Shown: positions 1-5,668 of the stretch, piece after piece
How the letters are laid out: each line of letters begins with the position of its first letter
How positions within the stretch are numbered: position 1 is the first letter of the stretch
NCBI GenBank assembly: GCA_012518745.1
Contig: JAAYRM010000022.1
Span: 1-6,222 of the forward strand
Direction: 5' to 3'
From: Tissierellia bacterium
GTDB taxonomy: Bacteria; Bacillota; Clostridia; Tissierellales; Tepidimicrobiaceae
DNA: 6,222 nt
Made by a program: the position numbers and the translations under genes
The notes under the pieces: generated by a model
Database searches by the model: none
What the model was told of the DNA's origin: nothing
Seen by the model: only the letters and a program-made list of their open reading frames with translations

Positions 1-566
1 ATATAGATTATGCAAAGCTTCCTAAGGGGATAATGGGGACTATTTTTGCCTATGCGGGGTATGAGCTGATAATTTTTGTACTACCATTGTCCGAGGATAG
101 CAATGGATCATTGATGTATAATCTGAGGGGCTTATTTATAGTAATGGGAGTATACCTCATAATGTTCTTCATAACCCTATCCCAATATGGAATATTTCAA
201 TTACAAAGGGAGATATGGCCTTCTATAGCAGTTGTTAAGGAGGTAGACCTACCCGGGTATTTTCTGGAGAATTTAGATGGGATAGTAATGGCTGCTTGGG
301 TTATGGTGGTATATGGAACCACGGGACCATTTCTCTACGCTTCAGGGATTGTCCTATCCAATATATTGAACACAAGATATCATAATATATTTATACCATT
401 TTTTCTACCCATAATATATATAGTTTCACTATTGCCTAAGAATTTAGTTGAGGTATATGAGAAGATGGGGGCTATATTGAACTATGTTACGACAATTTCA
501 ATATTTATAATACCCATTATTATTTTCGCATCGGCCTATATAAAAAAGAGGAGGGGCAGAACTTGA
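1..566 (+). CDS. Spore germination receptor permease subunit, GerAB family (C-terminal part)
   Basis: The reading frame is open from the left edge (first full codon at 3) to TGA at 564-566, giving about 188 residues, roughly the C-terminal half of a usual ~365-residue GerAB protein. The ATG at 33 is internal, not a start. The protein is very hydrophobic, with about five membrane segments (near residues 13-27, 47-68, 90-115, 127-145 and 158-176) and a basic tail ending KKRRGRT. The stretch FAYAGYELIIFVLP matches the conserved FxFxGxE-type segment of the Spore_permease (GerAB/YndE) family, related to amino-acid/polyamine transporters. In Bacillus, this subunit sits in the inner spore membrane and takes part in germinant recognition with the A and C subunits. 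A GerAC-type gene immediately downstream, overlapping by 4 bases, supports the assignment. A GerAA-type gene is expected upstream, outside the window. The germinant cannot be predicted. Confidence 0.9.
   Translation, partial: IDYAKLPKGIMGTIFAYAGYELIIFVLPLSEDSNGSLMYNLRGLFIVMGVYLIMFFITLSQYGIFQLQREIWPSIAVVKEVDLPGYFLENLDGIVMAAWVMVVYGTTGPFLYASGIVLSNILNTRYHNIFIPFFLPIIYIVSLLPKNLVEVYEKMGAILNYVTTISIFIIPIIIFASAYIKKRRGRT
548..556 (+). promoter_or_regulatory. Ribosome binding site of gerAC-type gene, inside the upstream gene
   Basis: GAGGAGGGG lies 6 bases before the TTG at 563 and inside the last codons of the permease gene. It decides in favour of TTG at 563 over the in-frame ATG at 575, and suggests translational coupling of the two receptor subunits. 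Confidence 0.8.
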
Positions 567-1684
567 GGAAAATAATGCCTGTAATATTAATGTTAGCCTT
601 GGCCCTATCATCTGGATGCTGGGATAAGGTGGAGATAGATAGGCGATCCTTCGTGACGGGTATAGGTTTAGATTTAAATGAGGGCGACGGGCTGGATCGA
701 TTTATTGTGACCTATGAATATCCAAATATAAATGCTGTAGGCAAGGATGCTACGGAGGATCAAAAGACCTTTATGATTTCCATCCCATCGAGTAGCGTAT
801 TTCAGGCCGGGAGGAAGTTTACGACTAAGGTAGCGTTTCCGTTCTATTATAAGCATGTAAAGGTACTATTATTAGGGGAGGATCTAGTTAACGAGGGAAA
901 ACTAGTCCGGGAAATCTTGGATGAGCTGAATAGGGATACCAAGATAAATAAGAAGGTGCAGATCCTAGCAACTAGGGGAAGGGCTAAGAGTATAATGGAG
1001 ACGGAGATGAAGAGAAATAGGACCACCGAGGGAGCCATATATACCATGACGAAAGATGGGGCAAAGAACTCCAATCGGTTCACCCCACGGACTCTAACCG
1101 AATTTATAAGGAATGCGGATTATTCCGATGCAACCCTTATTCCAAGGGTTCTGCTAGAAGGGGGCGAACTCATGGTGTCGGGGGGATGCATAATGAAGAA
1201 TTATGAGCATGTAGCGTGGATAGGTGAGAGGGAAAACAGAGCCCTTAGTATAATCAATGGGAGGACCAAGTTGGATACGATAGATATACCCTATAGGGAT
1301 TCCATAGTATCCTTTACCATCACCGATGCCAAATCGACCAAGGATGTTAAAATAGGCAAGGATATAGTGATGGATATACCCATCAGATTGGAGGGATATC
1401 TACAGGGATATGCAGCTAGTAGGCATAGAACGGTATATGATGAAAAGGCATTGGGGGATATGGAGATGGCTATAGAGAAATTTATGCAGAGGGAAGTTAA
1501 TAGAGTGTTAAAATTGATTCAGGAAGAGTATAATGCAGATATAGTAGGGGTAGGGGAACATTTGAGAAAGTTTAATCATAAGGAGTGGAGAAGTATTGAG
1601 GATAGATGGGATGAGGTATTTCCAGAGGTGAAGTTTAACCCTTCCATAGACGTGAATATAAGGAGGACCGGCCTGATAAGATAG
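563..1684 (+). CDS. Spore germination lipoprotein, Ger(x)C / GerAC family
   Basis: 373 residues, close to the usual length of GerAC-type C subunits of nutrient germinant receptors, which are lipid-anchored on the outer face of the inner spore membrane. A short signal peptide (residues 2-18) runs into LSSGC-WD with the lipid-accepting cysteine at 19. The C-W-D after the lipobox is characteristic of this family, although Ser at -3 is weaker than the usual Leu. The N-terminal domain covers about 20-195. The second domain opens near residue 205 with VSGGCIMKNYEHVAWIG, the usual position of the family's 'sG.av.k..k.vGwl' segment, and ends with a VNIRRTGLI strand. The start is TTG, overlapping the permease stop (TTGA, 563-566), so the two are one operon. 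No terminator is visible before the next gene. Family assignment is secure; the specific receptor (GerA, GerB, GerK or other) is not determinable. Confidence 0.95.
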   Translation: MRKIMPVILMLALALSSGCWDKVEIDRRSFVTGIGLDLNEGDGLDRFIVTYEYPNINAVGKDATEDQKTFMISIPSSSVFQAGRKFTTKVAFPFYYKHVKVLLLGEDLVNEGKLVREILDELNRDTKINKKVQILATRGRAKSIMETEMKRNRTTEGAIYTMTKDGAKNSNRFTPRTLTEFIRNADYSDATLIPRVLLEGGELMVSGGCIMKNYEHVAWIGERENRALSIINGRTKLDTIDIPYRDSIVSFTITDAKSTKDVKIGKDIVMDIPIRLEGYLQGYAASRHRTVYDEKALGDMEMAIEKFMQREVNRVLKLIQEEYNADIVGVGEHLRKFNHKEWRSIEDRWDEVFPEVKFNPSIDVNIRRTGLIR

Positions 1685-1686
1685 TG

Positions 1687-1714
1687 GTATAAAAAAGCAA
1701 ATGTGGGCAATGAT
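1687..1714 (+). promoter_or_regulatory. Candidate sigmaF-type promoter for spoIIR
   Basis: GTATA (1687-1691) fits the -35 GYATA of forespore sigmaF promoters. After 14 bases, GGCAATGAT (1706-1714) fits the -10 pattern GGnnAn.nT at the two G, the A and the final T. The spacer is about one base shorter than typical. It lies just after the gerAC-type stop and 37 bases before the spoIIR ATG. spoIIR is a known sigmaF gene in Bacillus, which makes this placement sensible. Assigned by eye from consensus; not proven. Confidence 0.5.
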
Positions 1715-1736
1715 TAATAATAGCAGTAAAACTAGA

Positions 1737-1744
1737 GAAGGAGG
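1737..1744 (+). promoter_or_regulatory. Ribosome binding site of spoIIR
   Basis: GAAGGAGG ends 7 bases before the ATG at 1752. This selects that ATG over the in-frame ATG codons at 1701 and 1710, which have no such site and would add a non-homologous hydrophilic tail in front of the signal segment. Confidence 0.85.
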
Positions 1745-1751
1745 CAAGGAT

Positions 1752-2408
1752 ATGAGGTGTAAAAAATTGCTCCTAGTCCTGGTATTGTTGATCATTTCCA
1801 TAGCATATATCATCCAGCCCCATATCATAGATAGGAATAGATATATAGATACATATAAGGATAATATAATTAGATTTCATGTGAGGGCTAATAGCGATAG
1901 GGAGGAGGATCAGATCCTGAAGCTGAAGATAAGGGATAGGGTGCTAGACGAAACCAGTACAAGGTTTATGAAAGGCAAATCCATTGAGGATGCTAGGAGG
2001 ATTATGAAATCCAATCTAGATGATATGGAATCGATAGCGCAAGAGGTGATAGCGCAAGAAGGAATGGATTTGCCAGTTCAGGTATCCCTTGGCCCTAGAA
2101 ACTTCCCTACTAGGAGATATGGCGATATAACGCTTCCATCTGGAGAGTATGAAACGCTACAGATAGATATAGGTGAGGGAAAGGGGAAAAATTGGTGGTG
2201 TATAATGTTTCCACCTCTATGCTTTGTGGAGATGGGGCATGGCAACGGCGAGAATTTAATTGGCAATTCAAAGGAAGGTATGGATGAAAACGATATGGAA
2301 TTCCTCTCATCCCATAAGGAACCCACCATAGTATTGAAATCCAAGATAATGGAATTTATAGAGAGAACCAGGATATACTTTGCAGAGGACATAACCGGTA
2401 CTATATAA
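1752..2408 (+). CDS. spoIIR: Stage II sporulation protein R (SpoIIR)
   Basis: 218 residues, similar to Bacillus SpoIIR (~224). SpoIIR is made in the forespore under sigmaF, exported into the space between the two sporulation membranes, and triggers the SpoIIGA protease in the mother-cell membrane to process pro-sigmaE. An N-terminal hydrophobic segment (about residues 6-21, after RCKK) is the export signal or anchor. Family hallmarks are IRFHVRANSD at 40-49, followed by DQILKLKIRDRVL (53-65), then LGPRNFPTRRYGDITLPSGEY (113-133; the YG and LP.GEY parts are conserved) and NWWCIMFPPLCFVE (147-160) with cysteines 150 and 157. The sequence IAQEV-IAQEG at 95-104 comes from a near-exact 15-base tandem repeat. 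It sits 67 bases after the gerAC-type gene and is followed at once by an intrinsic terminator, so it ends a transcription unit. Confidence 0.96.
   Translation: MRCKKLLLVLVLLIISIAYIIQPHIIDRNRYIDTYKDNIIRFHVRANSDREEDQILKLKIRDRVLDETSTRFMKGKSIEDARRIMKSNLDDMESIAQEVIAQEGMDLPVQVSLGPRNFPTRRYGDITLPSGEYETLQIDIGEGKGKNWWCIMFPPLCFVEMGHGNGENLIGNSKEGMDENDMEFLSSHKEPTIVLKSKIMEFIERTRIYFAEDITGTI
2033..2059 (+). repeat. Tandem direct repeat inside spoIIR
   Basis: GATAGCGCAAGA occurs at 2033-2044 and again at 2048-2059, a 15-base period in frame, encoding IAQEV then IAQEG (residues 95-104). It lies in the variable helical region ahead of the conserved LG..NFPT block. Confidence 0.8.
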
Positions 2409-2413
2409 GCAGG

Positions 2414-2450
2414 ACTGCCACTGGAATTATAAGTCAGTGGCAGTTTTTTG
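2414..2450 (+). terminator. spoIIR: Intrinsic terminator after spoIIR
   Basis: Perfect 10-bp inverted repeat ACTGCCACTG (2414-2423) / CAGTGGCAGT (2435-2444) with an 11-base loop. A run of six T (2444-2449) overlaps the end of the stem, followed by GTTTT. It begins 6 bases after the spoIIR stop and should separate spoIIR from sleB-ypeB. Confidence 0.93.
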
Positions 2451-2456
2451 TTTTAC

Positions 2457-2488
2457 TGTATAAATTTTCGATTCTTACAAAAAATATA
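2457..2488 (+). promoter_or_regulatory. Possible sigmaG-type promoter for sleB-ypeB
   Basis: TGTATA (2457-2462) is one base off the sigmaG -35 TGMATA. AAATATA (2482-2488) matches the -10 CATNMTA at its fourth to seventh positions but lacks the initial C and the T. The spacer is 19 bases, a little long. The terminator just upstream means sleB needs its own promoter in this 69-base gap, and Bacillus sleB is a late forespore gene. The match is weak; position is the main argument. Confidence 0.35.
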
Positions 2489-2504
2489 GGTACCCATAAA
2501 TAGA

Positions 2505-2512
2505 GAGGAGGT
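2505..2512 (+). promoter_or_regulatory. sleB: Ribosome binding site of sleB (TTG start)
   Basis: GAGGAGGT ends 6 bases before TTG at 2519. The downstream in-frame ATG codons (from 2537) are inside the hydrophobic segment and would remove the Lys-Arg start of the signal, so TTG is preferred. Confidence 0.85.
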
Positions 2513-2518
2513 AAATAT

Positions 2519-3238
2519 TTGAAAAGATTTATAGTGATGACCATGATCTTTGTACTGTTCTTTTTATCCATGATCATGTTCTATGAACCAAAGGACTATC
2601 AGGGAGAGACGGCATCTAGGTATAATATGTTCTTTGCACCTCAGATCCTCTACTGGGGTTCTCGAGGCGAGGATGTAAAGAACGTCCAATGGCAATTGGT
2701 TAAGTGGAAGTATTTGATTGGGAAAGTGGATGGGGTATTTGGGGCGGATACCTATAGAGCCGTTAGAAGATTTCAAAGCAAAAATGGATTGAAGGTGGAT
2801 GGGGTGGTGGGGCCTAGCACAGCTGCAGCCTTGGGGATTACATTATCGGGAAGGAAGGCACCAGCCTCAGCGCAGGGTATAAATAGAAAAGGGGATGAGT
2901 ACCTATTAGCTAGAACTATCCATAGCGAGGCCAGGGGTGAACCCTACTTGGGCAAGGTAGCGGTGGGTGCGGTGGTATTAAATAGGGTAAGGAGCCCGAT
3001 CTTTCCCAATACCATAGGGGGAGTTGTATATCAACCCCTAGCATTTACTGCAGTTGCCGATGGGCAGATCAATTTGACCCCCGCAAAGGATTCCATAAAG
3101 GCGGCTAGGGATGCATTGAATGGCTGGGATCCGACCTACGGGTGTCTCTATTATTGGAACCCCGCCACCTCTACGAGCAAATGGATATGGTCGAGGAAGG
3201 TAACATTGAAAATAGGTAAACACTGGTTTGGCATATAG
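2519..3238 (+). CDS. sleB: Spore cortex-lytic enzyme SleB (peptidoglycan lytic transglycosylase)
   Basis: 239 residues, shorter than Bacillus SleB (~305), mainly because the linkers are short. SleB cleaves muramic-delta-lactam-containing cortex peptidoglycan during germination. It is made in the forespore and exported to the cortex side of the inner membrane. Order: MKR plus hydrophobic signal or anchor (4-21); peptidoglycan-binding domain 1 (about 44-107) with SRGEDVKNVQWQL, DGVFGADTYRAVRRFQ and LKVDGVVGPST; short linker (108-124); Hydrolase_2 catalytic domain (125-239). The HSEARGEP motif holds the expected catalytic Glu137, and GAVVLNRVRSP, FPNTI and YWNPATSTS are also typical. The start is TTG with a strong ribosome binding site. 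ypeB follows after 12 bases, the arrangement seen in Bacillus, where the two proteins depend on each other. Confidence 0.96.
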   Translation: MKRFIVMTMIFVLFFLSMIMFYEPKDYQGETASRYNMFFAPQILYWGSRGEDVKNVQWQLVKWKYLIGKVDGVFGADTYRAVRRFQSKNGLKVDGVVGPSTAAALGITLSGRKAPASAQGINRKGDEYLLARTIHSEARGEPYLGKVAVGAVVLNRVRSPIFPNTIGGVVYQPLAFTAVADGQINLTPAKDSIKAARDALNGWDPTYGCLYYWNPATSTSKWIWSRKVTLKIGKHWFGI

Positions 3239-3244
3239 GAGGTG
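3237..3244 (+). promoter_or_regulatory. ypeB: Ribosome binding site of ypeB, overlapping the sleB stop
   Basis: AGGAGGTG shares its first two bases with the sleB TAG and ends 6 bases before ATG at 3251. It rules out the in-frame GTG at 3242, which lies within the site itself, and indicates coupled translation with sleB. Confidence 0.85.
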
Positions 3245-3250
3245 ATATGG

Positions 3251-4627
3251 ATGAATGATGATAGAAAACGATGGTGGATAGCCCCAAGTATTTTAGCCCT
3301 AGCACTTATATTGGCTGTGGGTTGGGGCTATGGTGAATATAGAAATAAAAATCAACTGGGTATAGCCTTGGAGAACCATTATCAGAGGTTGTTTTTCGAC
3401 ATAAAGAAGCATGTGGAAAATGTTCAGGTCAACCTATCCAAGGCTTTGGTCTCTCAATCCAGGGATCAAAACGTATTGTTATTATCCCAGATAATGAATG
3501 AGGCGTATTTTGCTCAGGATAAGCTAGGACAGATGCCGGTAACCCATGCAGAGACCTCAAAGACCGAGAAGTTTCTAAATCAAGTTGCCGATTATAGCTT
3601 TGAGTTGATTAAGTCCCATCTAGATGGGAAGGCATTGACCAAGGAACAGCGGAAGGCCCTGGGTAATCTTCGAGGAAATTCTGCTACGTTTAACGAGGAA
3701 TTGGCAAAGTTACAATCCGAGCTTGCCGATAGAGATTTTATGATGAGCTCCCTAAATAAAAGGCAGAGCAAAAAGGTTCGGGAGGGCAATGAGAAGATAT
3801 TGATGACCAGTATAGGAAGCGTGGAGCAGAATATGGCGGAAACGCCGGAGTTGATATATGATGGGCCCTTCTCCGATCAGATGATAAATAGAAAACCGGT
3901 AGGGCTATCTGGTGGAAACGTGTCCAAGGAGCAGGCTAAGATGGCGGCGAAGCGATTCTTTGGTGAGAAAAGAGTCAATAAGATAACCTCATTCGAGGAA
4001 GGCAAAAATGCTGCTGATATGAGGATTCCTGCACATACCTTCAATATTGAACCCGCTAATGCCTCTAAGGAATTGGCCGTATATATAGGGGTTACAAGGC
4101 AGGGGGGGAAGGTATTATGGATGGCTAATTCGAGACCAGTATCCAAGGCCAACATATCCATAGATCAGGCCCAAGATAAGGCGCTTAAGTTCTTGAAAAA
4201 TAAGGGGTTCGATAATATGGAGCCCAACTATTATTTGAAGAGCGATAATACCGTGCTATTCAACTTTGCGGCTAAAGAAAAGGATGTGACCATATATCCG
4301 GATCTAGTCAAGGTGAAGGTGGCCTTGGATAATGGGGAAGCGGTTGGATTCGATGCCTCCAGCTATTATCTAAACCATAGAGGAGATAGAAATATAGAGA
4401 AGGCGAAAATAACATCCAAGGAAGCTAGGAGCAAGATAAGGACTAACTATGATATAAATTCCATAAGGTTAGCATTGATACCGAAGGGTAAGGAGGAGGT
4501 CCTCTGCTATGAATTCAAGGGCAAATATGAGGGTTCCGACTATATAATATATATCAATGCACTAGATGGGAAGGAAGAGCAGATATTGCAATTGATAAAG
4601 GATGATAATGGAACATTGACATTCTAA
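3251..4627 (+). CDS. ypeB: Germination protein YpeB (SleB partner)
   Basis: 458 residues, matching Bacillus YpeB (~450). YpeB is a forespore protein on the outer side of the inner spore membrane, required for SleB to accumulate and localise; YpeB is degraded on germination. A single N-terminal membrane anchor (about 8-27) is followed by a mostly helical, charged N-terminal domain (30-195). ELIYDGPFSDQ at 200-210 is a strong family signature. Three PepSY-like repeats follow: about 224-295 (SKEQAKMAAKRFFG), 300-372 (ISIDQAQDKALKFLKNKGF, then VKVALDNGEAVGFDASSYYLNH) and 387-450 (ITSKEARSKI, ending INALDGKEEQIL). PepSY domains are often found in protease regulators, consistent with a partner or chaperone role. 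It lies 12 bases behind sleB and ends just ahead of a terminator-like hairpin. Identification is secure from order of domains and neighbour. Confidence 0.96.
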   Translation: MNDDRKRWWIAPSILALALILAVGWGYGEYRNKNQLGIALENHYQRLFFDIKKHVENVQVNLSKALVSQSRDQNVLLLSQIMNEAYFAQDKLGQMPVTHAETSKTEKFLNQVADYSFELIKSHLDGKALTKEQRKALGNLRGNSATFNEELAKLQSELADRDFMMSSLNKRQSKKVREGNEKILMTSIGSVEQNMAETPELIYDGPFSDQMINRKPVGLSGGNVSKEQAKMAAKRFFGEKRVNKITSFEEGKNAADMRIPAHTFNIEPANASKELAVYIGVTRQGGKVLWMANSRPVSKANISIDQAQDKALKFLKNKGFDNMEPNYYLKSDNTVLFNFAAKEKDVTIYPDLVKVKVALDNGEAVGFDASSYYLNHRGDRNIEKAKITSKEARSKIRTNYDINSIRLALIPKGKEEVLCYEFKGKYEGSDYIIYINALDGKEEQILQLIKDDNGTLTF

Positions 4628-4643
4628 AAAGATCTTGTAAATT
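4616..4643 (+). promoter_or_regulatory. murI: Candidate vegetative promoter for murI, inside the ypeB end
   Basis: TTGACA (4616-4621), a perfect sigmaA -35, lies in the last codons of ypeB. After 16 bases comes TAAATT (4638-4643), a 4-of-6 match to TATAAT. A start near 4650 would fall in the loop of the downstream hairpin. The -10 is mediocre, so this is tentative, but murI has only 58 bases of non-coding DNA ahead of it and needs vegetative expression. Confidence 0.4.
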
Positions 4644-4685
4644 CCCCCTAATATCACTAGAATATATGACGAAGGGGGAATTTTT
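4639..4685 (+). terminator. Terminator-like hairpin between ypeB and murI, covering the murI ribosome binding site
   Basis: Perfect 10-bp inverted repeat AAATTCCCCC (4639-4648) / GGGGGAATTT (4674-4683), with a 25-base loop and a T5 run (4681-4685) directly before the murI ATG. The core TTCCCCC/GGGGGAA followed by TTTTT has the form of an intrinsic terminator for sleB-ypeB. The 3' arm also contains the AAGGGGG ribosome binding site of murI (4672-4678, 7 bases from the ATG), so in any read-through RNA the site would be paired. Confidence 0.75.
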
Positions 4686-5492
4686 ATGGACAATAGGCCT
4701 ATAGGAGTATTCGATTCCGGGGTAGGTGGACTTACGGTATTGAGGGAGGTAATAGAGGAGCTACCTGAAGAAGATATAGTATATCTAGGAGATACAGCGC
4801 GAACCCCATATGGAACTAGGTCTAAGGAGGTTATAATCGAATACTCCATCGAGACCATAAAATTTCTATTGACCAAGGATGTTAAGGCGGTGATAATCGC
4901 TTGTAATACGGTATCCGCCCTGGCCATGCAAGAGGTACAGATGGAATTCAATATACCCATAATTGGGGTTATAGAGCCGGGGATTAGGGCTGCTGTAGGA
5001 GTTACTAGGAACTCTAGGATAGGGCTTATAGCCACAGAGGGTACCATTAGGAGCCAGGTATATCAGAGGGGCCTGAAAGAACTACTTCCCAATTCGGAAG
5101 TGATAGATGTATCCTGCCCTTCATTTGTATCGATAGTGGAGGGGGGATTGGAAAATACTAATGAGGCCGAGGAGATTATACGCAAGCATCTATCCGAGCT
5201 AAAGGAGCAGCAGATAGATTCGTTGATATTAGGCTGTACACATTTTCCAGTTCTTCGCCCGGTTATAGGTAGAGTGCTCGGGAACGGGGTATTGATGATC
5301 GATCCAGCCCATGAAACTGCCAAGATGGCCCATAAGATACTTGAGGAATCCGATATCATATCCGATGGGGCGGATTGTGGTAGGTATAATTTCTATGTAA
5401 GCGGGGATCCGGTTAAATTTAAAAGAATAGGCAGCAATATACTTGGAAGGGACATTGAATCGATAGAAAAGGTCAAGATATCAGATATTTAG
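4686..5492 (+). CDS. murI: Glutamate racemase MurI
   Basis: 268 residues, the normal length for MurI, a cytoplasmic cofactor-independent racemase that converts L- to D-glutamate for peptidoglycan synthesis. Visible active-site parts are IGVFDSGVGGLTVLR at 6-20 (Asp10, Ser11), the YLGDTARTPYG segment at 33-43, catalytic Cys73 in IACNTVSALA, and the second catalytic Cys184 with His186 in LGCTHFPVL. Both cysteines are intact, so the enzyme should be active. The ATG is preceded by AAGGGGG, which lies in the hairpin arm described separately. A D-glutamate supply gene next to cortex-lysis genes may simply be chance neighbourhood, since no shared promoter is evident. A large palindrome begins 5 bases after the stop. 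Confidence 0.97.
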   Translation: MDNRPIGVFDSGVGGLTVLREVIEELPEEDIVYLGDTARTPYGTRSKEVIIEYSIETIKFLLTKDVKAVIIACNTVSALAMQEVQMEFNIPIIGVIEPGIRAAVGVTRNSRIGLIATEGTIRSQVYQRGLKELLPNSEVIDVSCPSFVSIVEGGLENTNEAEEIIRKHLSELKEQQIDSLILGCTHFPVLRPVIGRVLGNGVLMIDPAHETAKMAHKILEESDIISDGADCGRYNFYVSGDPVKFKRIGSNILGRDIESIEKVKISDI

Positions 5493-5497
5493 GGAAT

Positions 5498-5540
5498 ATA
5501 ACTATACGCCTTGGTGCCTGGCACCAAGGCGTATAGTTAT
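5498..5540 (+). repeat. 43-base perfect palindrome after murI (REP-like element or terminator stem)
   Basis: Arms of 21 bases (5498-5518 and 5520-5540) are perfectly complementary around one central T at 5519, with the core GGTGCCTGGCACC. As RNA it would form an 18-20 bp hairpin with a tiny loop. The nearest T run (5547-5551) is 6 bases beyond the stem, interrupted by C residues, so it is not a textbook intrinsic terminator, though it probably stops or protects murI transcripts. The perfect symmetry is also compatible with a short dispersed palindromic repeat inserted between genes. Confidence 0.75.
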
Positions 5541-5572
5541 TCTCAATTTTTGGGGGAAAATGGGGAATGAGA

Positions 5573-5601
5573 TTGTAAAGGGATTGTCAATCTGGTACAA
5601 T
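5573..5601 (+). promoter_or_regulatory. SigmaA-type extended -10 promoter for the last gene
   Basis: TTGTAA (5573-5578, 4 of 6 for the -35), a 17-base spacer, and TACAAT (5596-5601, 5 of 6 for the -10) preceded by TGG, giving an extended -10 TGnTACAAT. The start of transcription should be near 5608, leaving a leader of about 60 bases before the ATG at 5669. Confidence 0.7.
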
Positions 5602-5604
5602 GGT

Positions 5605-5629
5605 CCTAGATATCGCTAGATGTCTTAGG
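5605..5629 (+). other. Imperfect hairpin with CTAGAT direct repeats at the promoter start point
   Basis: CCTAGATATC (5605-5614) can pair with GATGTCTTAGG (5619-5629) around a GCTA loop, with one bulged T and one G-T pair. Within it, CTAGAT occurs at 5606-5611 and 5616-5621, 10 bases apart, about one helical turn. The position over the expected transcription start suits an operator or a 5' leader structure. No regulator can be named. Confidence 0.35.
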
Positions 5630-5668
5630 CATAAAGTACTACATAATAGTAAAGGGGATTATATTGCG

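Noticed and set aside
33..566. Reading the first gene as a complete 177-residue protein starting at ATG 33
   Set aside because: The frame stays open to the left edge, no ribosome binding site precedes the ATG at suitable spacing, and GerAB proteins are about twice this length, so it is a gene cut by the window.
1132..1150. Hairpin AACCCTT / AAGGGTT with a 5-base loop inside the gerAC-type gene
   Set aside because: It is short, entirely within conserved coding sequence and lacks a T run, so chance is the simplest explanation.
1701..1751. Upstream ATG starts (1701, 1710) for spoIIR
   Set aside because: There is no ribosome binding site before them, the added residues resemble no SpoIIR, and the strong site at 1737-1744 serves the ATG at 1752.
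1508..1828. 106-codon minus-strand open frame over the gerAC-type end and spoIIR start
   Set aside because: It overlaps two well-supported genes and the sigmaF-like promoter gap, and shows no recognisable motif.
3015..3042. Inverted repeat around the TAGGGG / CCCCTA pair in sleB
   Set aside because: It is interrupted by a bulge, lies within the catalytic-domain coding sequence, and has no nearby regulatory context.
3242..3250. GTG start for ypeB at 3242
   Set aside because: The codon is inside the ribosome binding site that serves the ATG at 3251.
4562..5047. 161-codon open frame on the minus strand across the ypeB end and murI
   Set aside because: It lies antisense to two unmistakable genes, has low-complexity hydrophobic content without a family signature, and runs through the hairpin region. 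The strand bias of the window explains such shadows.
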